A DNA stretch of 64,000 nt from Austwickia sp. (GTDB lineage: Bacteria > Actinomycetota > Actinomycetes > Actinomycetales > Dermatophilaceae), in contig JADJTI010000004.1 of assembly GCA_016711265.1 (NCBI GenBank), forward strand, positions 310,001 through 374,000, read 5' to 3'. Shown here piece by piece: positions 7,508 through 15,638 of the stretch (the first letter of the stretch is position 1; every line of letters starts with the position of its first letter). A program made the position numbers and the translations under genes. Below the pieces are notes generated by a model, which did no database searches, was not told the DNA's origin, and was given only the letters and a program-made list of their open reading frames with translations.

Positions 7508-8083
7508 TCATCGCACCCCGGACACCGGTCGGCCGTTCTCCAGGTACCTGCACCCGGAGCCGGCCAGGCCCGCCCGCACCCGTCGTCGGATGGGCCCGCG
7601 CAGCAGTGCGAAGGCGTCTTCGGCAGGCACGAAGCGGAACTGGCTGACCTCCTCGCGCTGGACCCGGATACTGCCCTTCTGCTGCTGGGTCAGCACGCCA
7701 CAGTGAAACAGCAGCCGCAGGCCCAGCGTCCGGGTCGCGGTGCCGGGACGGGTGTCGACGCACACCAGCCGGCCCGTCTCGACCACCAGAGCGGTCTCCT
7801 CGAGCACCTCCCGGCGGCAGGCATCCCACGGGGACTCCCCGTCGGCCTCCATGATCCCGCCCGGGATCGTCCACCCCGTTTTGTACGTCGGCTTGAGGAT
7901 GAGCAGGTCGCCGGCGTCATCGAGGATGATCGCCCCGGTGGACACCGGGATTCCCGGCGGCGACCAGCCGCCGAGCGCGTCGGCGGCGCTGACGTCGGCC
8001 AGCGCTGCGGCAGCATCCAGGAGGGGGTCACGGGAAACGGGCGTCACGGGGACAGCATCCCTCAGCCGGACCCGGCCGCGCAC
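7508..8083 (-). CDS. NUDIX hydrolase
   Basis: Pyrophosphohydrolase-type protein of 191 residues. The Nudix box is present near residues 79-101 as GGIMEADGESPWDACRREV followed by LEETALVV, with the REvLEE core intact. Substrates in this family are nucleoside diphosphates linked to another group; the specific one cannot be read here. The frame opens at a GTG (8083), but a GTG at 8047, giving MTPVSRDPLLDAAA, is an equally good start because the first 12 residues are not conserved-looking. It is a monocistronic minus-strand gene between the stress protein and a small membrane protein. Confidence 0.85.
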   Translation of the reverse strand: MRGRVRLRDAVPVTPVSRDPLLDAAAALADVSAADALGGWSPPGIPVSTGAIILDDAGDLLILKPTYKTGWTIPGGIMEADGESPWDACRREVLEETALVVETGRLVCVDTRPGTATRTLGLRLLFHCGVLTQQQKGSIRVQREEVSQFRFVPAEDAFALLRGPIRRRVRAGLAGSGCRYLENGRPVSGVR

Positions 8084-8191
8084 CGAGCCGCCGAGTCTCA
8101 GGGGCGGAAACGACCACGGCGAATCCGGGGGGACATGACGACGCCGCCGGACCCCCCGGGCCCCGCGGCGTTCGTGCGTTCTGTAGACCGC

Positions 8192-8458
8192 TCAGATCCA
8201 GCGAGCCCGCGCCTGGTGAGCGCGGCGCTGCGGCAGAGCCACGGTGCTGACCTCGTGCCGGGCCCGGGCGCCGTCGGCGTCCTGGGAGCGCGCGAGGGAC
8301 CACTGTTCGGCGCGGTGCCGACGCAGGTCGGCGTCCCCGGCGAGCTCCAGGTCGAGGGCGAAGGGGGTCCGGGAGAGCTGCGCGGTGCGGTGGTGATTGC
8401 GCTCGAGTACGGCGAGCACCGCGACCAGCATGGCGACGAGACACAGCAGTTCCAACAT
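8192..8458 (-). CDS. Small single-pass membrane protein, unknown function
   Basis: Protein of 88 residues. The first 20 residues (LELLCLVAMLVAVLAVLE) form one transmembrane segment; the remaining soluble tail is rich in Arg, Ala and charged residues. A strong GGAGG site lies seven bases before the ATG at 8458, supporting real translation. It is divergent from the LysR gene at 8624 and shares its AT-richer promoter region, so LysR control is plausible but unproven. No enzyme motif is visible. Confidence 0.6.
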   Translation of the reverse strand: MLELLCLVAMLVAVLAVLERNHHRTAQLSRTPFALDLELAGDADLRRHRAEQWSLARSQDADGARARHEVSTVALPQRRAHQARARWI

Positions 8459-8571
8459 GACGTCCTCCGATCGGATCGCGGCCCCCGGGCTCTACCGGGG
8501 ATGGCACCGGCGACCATCGACACCTCTACTTTCCCCTATTTCACTGTTCAGCACAAGCGAATGTTTCTTCA

Positions 8572-8585
8572 CTACTCTTCAGTAG
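8572..8585. promoter_or_regulatory. Inverted repeat in LysR divergent promoter
   Basis: CTACT-cttc-AGTAG, a perfect 5-bp inverted repeat with a 4-bp spacer, 38 bp before the LysR start. It lies in the AT-richest part of the local intergenic region. Its size and place fit an autoregulatory LysR-type site. Confidence 0.4.
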
Positions 8586-8623
8586 AACTGCATGATCGAG
8601 GCCGCGCACCGTAGGCTGTCGGC

Positions 8624-9550
8624 ATGATCGACGTACACCGGCTGCGCGTCTTCCGGGCCGTGGTGGCCAGCGGCTCCATCCAGGCGGCCGCCACCAACCT
8701 CGGCTACACCCCCTCGGCCGTCAGCCAGCACGTCACCACGTTGCAGCGGGAGACCGGGCTGACGCTGGTGAGCAAGTCAGGCCGGGGGATTCAGCCGACG
8801 CCGGCCGGCCTGGAACTGGCCTCGATGACCGACGGCGTCATCGATCAGCTCAGCCATCTGGAGAACCGGGTACGCGACCTGCGCGACGGGCGCACCGGGG
8901 TGCTGCGGATGGTCTACTTCGAGTCGGTCGGGCAGAACTGGATGCCGGTGGTGGCTCGGGCGCTGACCCAGCGGTTCCCCACCGTGCGCCTGGACCTCGT
9001 GCTGAGCGAGGAGGTGCCGACCAGAGTCGACGCCGCGGTCGATCTGCAGGTGATCATCGACGACGAGGGCTTCGAGCCGCCCACCGGGCTGCTGCGGGTG
9101 CCGCTGGTCACCGAGCCATACGTGGCCGTGCTCCCCCGGGACCATCCGATGGCCGACCTGCCCGGCATCGATCTGGCGATGCTCGGGGGCGACACCTGGA
9201 TCGACAACGAGCCGGTCACCGGCCGGTGCCGGCGACGCCTGTTGCGCGCGTGTGCGGCGGCCGGCTTCGCCCCGACGTACGGGGTGCAGACCCAGGACCA
9301 CATGACGGCCATCGCGTTCGTGGCCGCCTCGGTGGGCATCACCGTCGTCCCCCGGCTGTGCACCAAAGGGCTGCGCGACGGCGTGGTCGCCGTACCGGTG
9401 CACAACCCGACGCCGACCCGGACCGTGACGGCTCTGGTCAACCGTTCGGTCGAACGCTCGGGCCCGGTGGAGCTGGCGCTGGCGGAGCTGCGCCGGTGCG
9501 CGGCCGAGGAGGCCGGCCTGACGGACGACCGCGCCGAGCTACTGGACTAG
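8624..9550 (+). CDS. LysR family transcriptional regulator
   Basis: Protein of 308 residues. The N-terminal winged helix-turn-helix (residues 1-60) reads MIDVHRLRVFRAVVASGSIQ, then AAATNLGYTPSAVSQHVTTL, the classic LysR pattern. Residues 88-295 form the two-lobed substrate-binding domain (GVLRMVYFESVGQNWMPVVA, VGITVVPRLC). Members bind DNA as tetramers and respond to a small-molecule co-inducer, usually acting on a divergent neighbour. The only divergent neighbour is the small membrane protein. The co-inducer cannot be inferred. The ATG at 8624 starts exactly at the HTH, as expected. Confidence 0.93.
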   Translation: MIDVHRLRVFRAVVASGSIQAAATNLGYTPSAVSQHVTTLQRETGLTLVSKSGRGIQPTPAGLELASMTDGVIDQLSHLENRVRDLRDGRTGVLRMVYFESVGQNWMPVVARALTQRFPTVRLDLVLSEEVPTRVDAAVDLQVIIDDEGFEPPTGLLRVPLVTEPYVAVLPRDHPMADLPGIDLAMLGGDTWIDNEPVTGRCRRRLLRACAAAGFAPTYGVQTQDHMTAIAFVAASVGITVVPRLCTKGLRDGVVAVPVHNPTPTRTVTALVNRSVERSGPVELALAELRRCAAEEAGLTDDRAELLD

Positions 9551-9574
9551 GTCAGGAACGCCAGGACGCGGAGC

Positions 9575-10693
9575 TCACCGCAGCCGGTTCTCGACCAGCC
9601 GGTCGAGGGCGTGCAACTCGCGCAGGGCGCCCATCGCGGCCCCCGGGCCGCCACGCAGCCCCTTCTCCAGCCGGTGCACGGTCGCCACCGGGATGCCCGC
9701 TCGCTGAGCCCGGGCCACGTTCTTCGGCTCGACCAGCAGATCGGCCAGCGCCGGGAGTTGGCGGAGCTGCGCGGCCGTCAGCCCGGGACCGTTGGTGTTG
9801 CCCGAGGTGGCCCGACCGGGCAGCGGCATGACTATGCGTTGTCCATCCGTCCGGGACAGAGCCGGGCCGACCGTGGCCGCATAGGCCTGGTGACCGGCCC
9901 GGTTGGGGTGGAAGGAATCGCGTAGCGGCCAGGTCAGGTTGGTGATCCAGGGCACCGCGTCGCACGAGGCGTGCCCGCGGAAGGCCGGGCGTACGTCGAC
10001 GAACCGCACCCCGGCGAGTTCGGCCCGGTCCTGGATGACCCCGTCGACGACGTCGACCGCGGCGTTGACCCGGGTGATGTCGTCGGCGCTGAAGAAGGTC
10101 ACCGGGTCACAGTCGCGCGGCCCGAGGAGCGCGGGATATCCGGCGGCGACCACGGTCGCCCGCGGGGCCTTGATGCGGATCATGCTGTAGAGCACCGTGA
10201 GCCGTGACGGCAGCACGGTGCGGGCCAGCGCGACCGAGGACCGGACCGCGGCCCCGCAGTCGCCCAGCCAACTCGGCAGGGCACAGACGGTCATGACGGG
10301 AGCGAACCCGACGTCGTTGCCGCCGACGGTGACGCTGACGGCGTCGGTGCCTCTGGTCAAGGTGCCGATCTGGTCGAGGACGACGTCTGTGGCGGTGGCG
10401 CCACTGCAGGACTGGTCGTCCACCGACCAGCCGTACTGCTCGCCGATCAGCCCGGGGAAGCCCAGCGGCGACCGGTAGCACGCGGCTTCCGCCCGGGTGT
10501 CCAGCGTCCCCACGCCGGCGGAGAATGAGTCACCGAGCGCGACATAATGCTGCGGACCAGCCGCGCGGGGAAGACCCCCTGCCGGGGTGACCGGCGCCGC
10601 CTGGGCGGCCGCCGCAGCGATGGCCGGGGCCGCTACCAGACACGCCGCGGCCGTCATGGCAACCCGAACCGACCCGCGCGCTCTCCCCCACAT
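9575..10693 (-). CDS. Secreted SGNH/GDSL-family hydrolase
   Basis: Esterase/lipase-type protein of 372 residues. The N-terminus (RGSVRVAMTAAACLVAAPAI) is a typical Sec signal peptide ending in AQA. Block I carries the nucleophile Ser in GDSFSAG (near 54-60), the oxyanion Gly/Asn are in GGND (near 124), and Asp/His are in DSFHPNRAGH (near 258). Such proteins hydrolyse acyl esters outside the cell. The last 80 residues, after the catalytic domain, are helical (LTAAQLRQLPALADLLVEP) and not part of the usual SGNH fold. It converges with the LysR gene, 24 bp apart. Confidence 0.9.
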   Translation of the reverse strand: MWGRARGSVRVAMTAAACLVAAPAIAAAAAQAAPVTPAGGLPRAAGPQHYVALGDSFSAGVGTLDTRAEAACYRSPLGFPGLIGEQYGWSVDDQSCSGATATDVVLDQIGTLTRGTDAVSVTVGGNDVGFAPVMTVCALPSWLGDCGAAVRSSVALARTVLPSRLTVLYSMIRIKAPRATVVAAGYPALLGPRDCDPVTFFSADDITRVNAAVDVVDGVIQDRAELAGVRFVDVRPAFRGHASCDAVPWITNLTWPLRDSFHPNRAGHQAYAATVGPALSRTDGQRIVMPLPGRATSGNTNGPGLTAAQLRQLPALADLLVEPKNVARAQRAGIPVATVHRLEKGLRGGPGAAMGALRELHALDRLVENRLR

Positions 10694-10796
10694 GTGCCCA
10701 TTGTCACCCTACGACAAGGGCAGATCAACGTGTGTCCAGCGTTGTTCCACCCATGGTCGGACGACGCGGGTCGATCCCTGCCCCTACTCTGCTCGC

Positions 10797-12086
10797 GTGA
10801 CCCCGTCATCGGCGACCGACCCATCGGCTGCGCGGATACCGCGCAGGGCCGTCCTGGTGGACCGAGCCATCGCTGCGGGGCTTTGGATTATGTCCTCGCT
10901 GAGTTGGATCGGCTTGCGGAGCGAGCTGGATGCCTCGGCCGCGCTGCTGGCCCTGGCCCTGGGGACCGGACACCTCGCGCCGCTCGCGGTCCGCCGCACG
11001 CGCCCGACGACGGCGTTCACGCTGGTCAGCCTCTCGTGTCTCGCGCAATTGGTGCTGCTGGACATGCCGGTGCCCAGCGACATCGGGTTCCTCATCGCCA
11101 CCCACGCGCTCGCGTCGTACGGCCCTTTCCCGCTCGCTCGCCGGGCCGGGCTCCTGGTCGCGGCCGCTGCCGGGCTGCTGGGGGCCTGGGACTGGTCCGC
11201 GCCCACCGCAACCATGCAAGGAGACCTGCCGACCGGGATGACCTTGTCGATCCTGGCGGTGGTGTCCTGGCTCTGGGGCGATGTGGCCCGCCGACGACGC
11301 GAGGTCCTGGAGCGGCTGCACGAGCAGAATCAGGCGCTGCGCCGCGACCGAGATCAACGAGCCCGGATCGCCGCCCAGGACGAACGCACCCGCATCGCCC
11401 GAGAGATGCACGACATCGTCGCGCACAGCCTGTCCGTGGTGGTCGTTCAGGCTGATGGCGCGGCGTACGTCGCCCAGCACGCCCCCCAGTGGGATCGGGA
11501 CCAGGCGCTGGCCACCCTGCACACCATCGCCGCGACGGCCCGGCAGGCGCTGGCCGAGACCCGCCACCTGGTCGGGGTCCTGCGGGCGCCGGTCCCGGCT
11601 ACGACTGGAGCTGCCCAGGGGCTTGCGGCGGAGTATGCGCCCACCGGAAGCCTGGGGGCACTGCCTGAACTCCTCGATCGGATCCGGGCGGCCGGGGTCC
11701 AGGCGCGGCTGCGACTCGCGCCGGAACTCACCGAACCGAGCCGAGTGTCCGAGCAGACCTCCCTGGCGGCGTACCGGATCGTCCAGGAGTCCCTGACCAA
11801 CGTCATCAAACACGCTGGCCCGGGGGCCCAGGTCGAGGTGGCCGTCGATGCGAGCGTCAGCTGGCTGCACCTGGCGATCCGCGACACGGGCCTGGGGGCG
11901 GCGGCTCCGACTGACGGATTCGGTCACGGCCTGATCGGGATGCGCGAGCGCGCGGAATCGGTGGGAGGGCAGCTGGTGGCCGGCCCCCGACCCGAGGGCG
12001 GTTTCAGCGTGACCGCCTCGCTCCCCCGGCATCCCGCGCCCGCCCACGCCGCCCAGTCAACTGACGAGGAGAACGAGACCGGATGA
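10797..12086 (+). CDS. Sensor histidine kinase, NarL/HisKA_3 type
   Basis: Membrane kinase of 429 residues. Residues 20-165 hold about four to five hydrophobic helices and no obvious extracellular sensor. A basic coiled-coil (RRREVLERLHEQNQALRRDR) leads to the HisKA_3 phosphoacceptor His205 in REMHDIVAHSLSVVVVQADG. The ATPase domain begins near 320 (SLAAYRIVQESLTNVIKHAG, HGLIGMRERAESVGGQL). It phosphorylates the response regulator whose ATG overlaps its stop. Start GTG at 10797; longer upstream frame overlaps the divergent hydrolase gene. Similar pairs next to FtsX-type permeases often sense antimicrobial peptides or envelope damage. Confidence 0.92.
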   Translation: MTPSSATDPSAARIPRRAVLVDRAIAAGLWIMSSLSWIGLRSELDASAALLALALGTGHLAPLAVRRTRPTTAFTLVSLSCLAQLVLLDMPVPSDIGFLIATHALASYGPFPLARRAGLLVAAAAGLLGAWDWSAPTATMQGDLPTGMTLSILAVVSWLWGDVARRRREVLERLHEQNQALRRDRDQRARIAAQDERTRIAREMHDIVAHSLSVVVVQADGAAYVAQHAPQWDRDQALATLHTIAATARQALAETRHLVGVLRAPVPATTGAAQGLAAEYAPTGSLGALPELLDRIRAAGVQARLRLAPELTEPSRVSEQTSLAAYRIVQESLTNVIKHAGPGAQVEVAVDASVSWLHLAIRDTGLGAAAPTDGFGHGLIGMRERAESVGGQLVAGPRPEGGFSVTASLPRHPAPAHAAQSTDEENETG

Positions 12087-12871
12087 CTGCACCCACGCCA
12101 TCGGCCCACGCTCCCGGCGGTGACCCGATCAGGATCCTGCTGGTGGACGACCAGCAGCTGGTCCGCGCCGGATTCCGGATGGTGCTGGACACCCAGCCCG
12201 ACATGACCGTGGTCGGCGAGGCCGGCGACGGTCAGGCTGCCCTGGATCTGCTGGCCGGTCTTGAGGTGGACGTCGTCCTGATGGACATCCGGATGCCGCG
12301 GATGGATGGCGTCGCGGCGACCGCAGCGATCTGCACCACCCACTCACCCGTTGGCCACCGCCCGCGGGTCGTCGTCCTGACGACGTTCGACCTGGACGAG
12401 TACGTCTACGCGGCCCTGCGGGCCGGGGCCAGCGGGTTCCTGCTCAAGGACGCCGGACCGGCCGACCTGCTCGCCGCGGTCCGAGCGGTGCACCTGGGGG
12501 ACTCGGTGATCGCGCCCAGCACGACGAGGCGGTTGATCGAGCACGTCATGCCGCACCTGCCCCCCGGCCCTGCGGGCCCGGGGCCCACACACCCGACCTC
12601 CCCACCGGCCCCAAGCTCCCCACCGGCGCCGGGTCCGCGCCTGGACAGCCTCACCGCCAGGGAACTCGAGGTGCTCACCGCGGTGGCTCAGGGGCTGACC
12701 AACGCCGAGATCGCCGGCGCGCTCTTCCTGGCCGAAGCCACCGTCAAGACGCACATCGGGCGCATCCTGCACAAGCTCGGCCTGCGGGATCGGGTGCAGA
12801 TGGTGTTGCTGGCCTACGACACCGGCCTGGTCAGGCCGGGGTCAGGCCACGGTCGTAGCCCCGCGGTCTGA
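12083..12871 (+). CDS. Response regulator, NarL/FixJ (LuxR-type HTH)
   Basis: DNA-binding regulator of 262 residues. Receiver domain residues 16-135: acidic pair in LLVDDQQ, phospho-acceptor Asp in VVLMDIRMPRMDG near 67, Thr in VVVLTTFD, Lys in FLLKDAG. The LuxR HTH is near 188-250 (LTARELEVLTAVAQGLTNAE, KTHIGRILHKLG). The linker (about 155-185) is unusually long and Pro/Ser-rich. It is translationally coupled to the kinase by ATGA and lies 77 bp before the permease gene, which is its likely target. Confidence 0.94.
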   Translation: MTAPTPSAHAPGGDPIRILLVDDQQLVRAGFRMVLDTQPDMTVVGEAGDGQAALDLLAGLEVDVVLMDIRMPRMDGVAATAAICTTHSPVGHRPRVVVLTTFDLDEYVYAALRAGASGFLLKDAGPADLLAAVRAVHLGDSVIAPSTTRRLIEHVMPHLPPGPAGPGPTHPTSPPAPSSPPAPGPRLDSLTARELEVLTAVAQGLTNAEIAGALFLAEATVKTHIGRILHKLGLRDRVQMVLLAYDTGLVRPGSGHGRSPAV

Positions 12872-12935
12872 CCCGGCACCCCGGCGCGCCTCGGATTCCC
12901 GCCCAGGGCCGGACGCGCGGCCCGCCGGTGCCGGG
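12872..12935 (+). promoter_or_regulatory. Long-range 9-bp inverted repeat before permease start
   Basis: CCCGGCACC and GGTGCCGGG are perfect complements about 46 bp apart in the regulator–permease gap. The right arm overlaps the GGGAG ribosome binding site of the permease, so pairing in the mRNA could limit its translation. Confidence 0.35.
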
Positions 12936-12948
12936 AGAACGTGAAGTC

Positions 12949-15537
12949 ATGCTTTCGCTCATCTGGTCCCGGCTGCGCAGCCAGGCACGTCCGTTCCTGG
13001 CCCCGGGGCTCGCCGTCCTCCTGGGGGTCGCGTTCGTCACCGTGGCCGCCGTCCTGGCCGGCAGCCTGGCCGCCTCGCTGACCACCGCGATCGCCGGTCA
13101 GTACGAGCGGTCCGCCGCGGTGGTGCGCCCCGGCGCTGCGGTCAGTGGCCCCGCCGCGGCGGAGCCCGACCGCGGTGCCCACGGGCCGGTCCTGCTCGCG
13201 CCGAACTCCCCCGAACGGATCGCCGCGCTGCCGGGGGTGGGCGTCGTCCACGCCGTCCGGGAGGAAGCCGCGATGCTCGCCCGCCTGGGCGGCGAGGCCG
13301 GGCCCGGCGGGCCGGACCAGGCCTGGGAGTCTGTGGATCCGGTCCTGGCCAGGTTGGCCACCGCCCCCGCGCCCGCCAGCCCGGCCCGGCTGTCCCAGGG
13401 ACGCTGGCCCGTCGGTACCCGCGAGGTGGCCCTGTCGGAGGGCGCCGCCACCCGGCTTCGGATCGCCGTCGGCGACCGGGTGGCCCTGGCTCCGCTGGAC
13501 CTGACCGGTCCCGGCGGGCCCAACCCCGTGCCCGGGGGCATCCGGGTGGTGGGCGTCCTGGACACCGCCGGCGACCCGCGCCTGACCGGCGGGATGCCGG
13601 TGGTCATCGCCACCCCCGCAGCGCTGGCGTCCTGGACCGGACGGGCCGGCTGGACGGAGATCGATGTCGAGGCTGCGACGGGCACTGACGCGCAGGATCT
13701 CCGGGATCGGGTGCGCGCCACGGGGGTCACGGTGCTCTCCGGGGCCGAGGCCGCCGCCGAGGCGATGACCAGTTTCACCTCGGGGATCGATGTCCTCGGC
13801 GGCATCCTGATCGGTTTCGCCGGACTGGCCACCTTCGTCTCGGCCCTGGTCATCGCCAACACCTACGGCATCCTGATGAGCCGGCGCCGCCACGAGACTG
13901 GCCTGATCCGAGCGATCGGCGCGGCCCGTGGCCAGGTGATTCGCGCAACTCTGATGGAGGCCGCCCTGCTCGGGATCATCGCCTCGATCCTGGGTGTGTT
14001 GACCGGACTGGCGGCCGCCGCCGTCCTGATCCGGCTCGGCCGTACCAGCCTGGGCCCGGACCGTCCGGTGCTCACGATGACGCTCGGCTGGCTCGACGTG
14101 GTCGGACCCTGGGTGGTCGGGGTGGCCGTCGTGCTGTGCGCCGCGGTGGCGCCGGTGGTGCGCGCCGCCGGGGTTGCCCCGGTGCAGGCGTTGGCGCCGG
14201 CTACGGAACCGTCCGCGTCCGGCCGGGCCGGGCGAGCCCGGATCGCCGGCGGGCTGACCCTGATCGTGTTCGGGGCAGCGCTGCTGGTCCAGGGCGCTTC
14301 CGCGGCCTCGGTCGCGATCGGCATGGTCGGCGCCGCGGTGTCGTTCCTCGGGGTGATGGCCGCGGGGCGGCTGCTCATCCCGGGGCTGGCCCGTCTCGTG
14401 GGGGCACTCACCGGCGGCCTCTTCGGCGTACCGGGACGGCTGGCCGTGCTGAACGCGGTCCGTAGCCCGGCCAGGGCCGCCTCGACCGCCACCGCGCTGC
14501 TCATCGGGGTCACGTTAATCACCACGGTGGCCGTAGGGCACGCCTCGCTGAAGGCGACCGCTCTCTCCTCGATCGATTCCCGGTACGCCGTGGACCTCGC
14601 CGTGACCTCGCCACGCGTCCTCCCGCCGGGGCTCGGCACCCGGATCGGTGGCGTCGCCGGGGTCGGCGCAGCCGTGGAGCTGCCCGGTACGTCGGCGCGC
14701 ACGGACGACGGCGTCCAGCACGCGGTGATCGGTCTGCCCGCGCAGGCAGCTCCCGCCGTCCACGGCGATCGCCTGCTGGCCGCCGCCGTCCCCGGGACGC
14801 TGCTGGTCTCTCCCGATCAGGTGCTGCGCAGCGCCGGGCGTGGGCAGCCCGGGGAGCTGCGCGACGGCGGCCGGATCCGGCTGACGGGGCCGACGGGGTC
14901 GGTGTCGCTGACCGTTCGGGTGAGCCCGGCCCTTGGGCTGGACTGGGTGATCAGCCCCGATGACCTGCGCCGCCTGGACGCCGCGGCGGCGCCACGGGCA
15001 GTCCTGGTGGCGCTGACCCCGGACGCCGACCCCCAGCAGGTGCTGCAGGCGGTGACCACCGCGACGCAGCCCCTGGGCAGCGGCGTCCAGGTCACCGGGC
15101 ACGCGGCGGAGCGGGCGGAGTTCGGGAGGGCGTTGGATGTCGTGCTGGCCGTCGTGATCACCCTGTTGGCCGTGTCCGTCCTCGTCGCCCTGGTCGGCAT
15201 TGCCAACACGTTGTCACTGTCGGTGCTGGAGCGGACCGGTGAGTTGGCCGTGCTGCGAGCCCTCGGGCTCACCCGGGGCCAGCTGCGGCGGATGCTCGCG
15301 GGAGAGGCGGTGGTGCTGGCCCTGGTGGCGGTGCTGCTGGGCACCGGGCTCGGGCTGGCGTACGGACTGGCCGGAGCGCGGGCCCTGTACGGCGGCCGCG
15401 ACGTTCTGGCGGTCGTGCCGTGGTCGCTGCTGGCCCTGGCCGCCGCGGTGTCGGTCGCCGCGGCGATGGCGGCGAGCGTGCTCCCGGGACGCCGGGCCGC
15501 CAACGTCCCGCCGAGCGCGGCGCTGGCCGCCCCCTGA
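12949..15537 (+). CDS. FtsX/MacB-type ABC transporter permease
   Basis: Membrane protein of 862 residues with two FtsX-like units. TM1 is near 18-45, followed by a large extracellular domain (to about 275), then three TM helices (GGILIGFAGLATFVSALVIA, AALLGIIASILGVLTGLAAA and a third near 385). A central hydrophobic pair and second extracellular domain follow, then the C-terminal TM group ending LLALAAAVSVAAAMAASVLP. Both cytoplasmic FtsX signatures are present (RRRHETGLIRAIGAARGQV and LERTGELAVLRALGLTRGQL). The ATPase these permeases need is not in the window near it. It follows the kinase/regulator pair, as in peptide- or envelope-stress systems. ATG chosen for its GGGAG site. Confidence 0.9.
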   Translation: MLSLIWSRLRSQARPFLAPGLAVLLGVAFVTVAAVLAGSLAASLTTAIAGQYERSAAVVRPGAAVSGPAAAEPDRGAHGPVLLAPNSPERIAALPGVGVVHAVREEAAMLARLGGEAGPGGPDQAWESVDPVLARLATAPAPASPARLSQGRWPVGTREVALSEGAATRLRIAVGDRVALAPLDLTGPGGPNPVPGGIRVVGVLDTAGDPRLTGGMPVVIATPAALASWTGRAGWTEIDVEAATGTDAQDLRDRVRATGVTVLSGAEAAAEAMTSFTSGIDVLGGILIGFAGLATFVSALVIANTYGILMSRRRHETGLIRAIGAARGQVIRATLMEAALLGIIASILGVLTGLAAAAVLIRLGRTSLGPDRPVLTMTLGWLDVVGPWVVGVAVVLCAAVAPVVRAAGVAPVQALAPATEPSASGRAGRARIAGGLTLIVFGAALLVQGASAASVAIGMVGAAVSFLGVMAAGRLLIPGLARLVGALTGGLFGVPGRLAVLNAVRSPARAASTATALLIGVTLITTVAVGHASLKATALSSIDSRYAVDLAVTSPRVLPPGLGTRIGGVAGVGAAVELPGTSARTDDGVQHAVIGLPAQAAPAVHGDRLLAAAVPGTLLVSPDQVLRSAGRGQPGELRDGGRIRLTGPTGSVSLTVRVSPALGLDWVISPDDLRRLDAAAAPRAVLVALTPDADPQQVLQAVTTATQPLGSGVQVTGHAAERAEFGRALDVVLAVVITLLAVSVLVALVGIANTLSLSVLERTGELAVLRALGLTRGQLRRMLAGEAVVLALVAVLLGTGLGLAYGLAGARALYGGRDVLAVVPWSLLALAAAVSVAAAMAASVLPGRRAANVPPSAALAAP

Positions 15538-15638
15538 CCGGGCCGGGCGTGGCGGGGGTGGGAGCCCTACGATGTGGCCCACCCGGTCGCCGTACTGTCG
15601 TCGGACGCCGGTCCCATCCCCCTTCAAGGAGGATCAGC

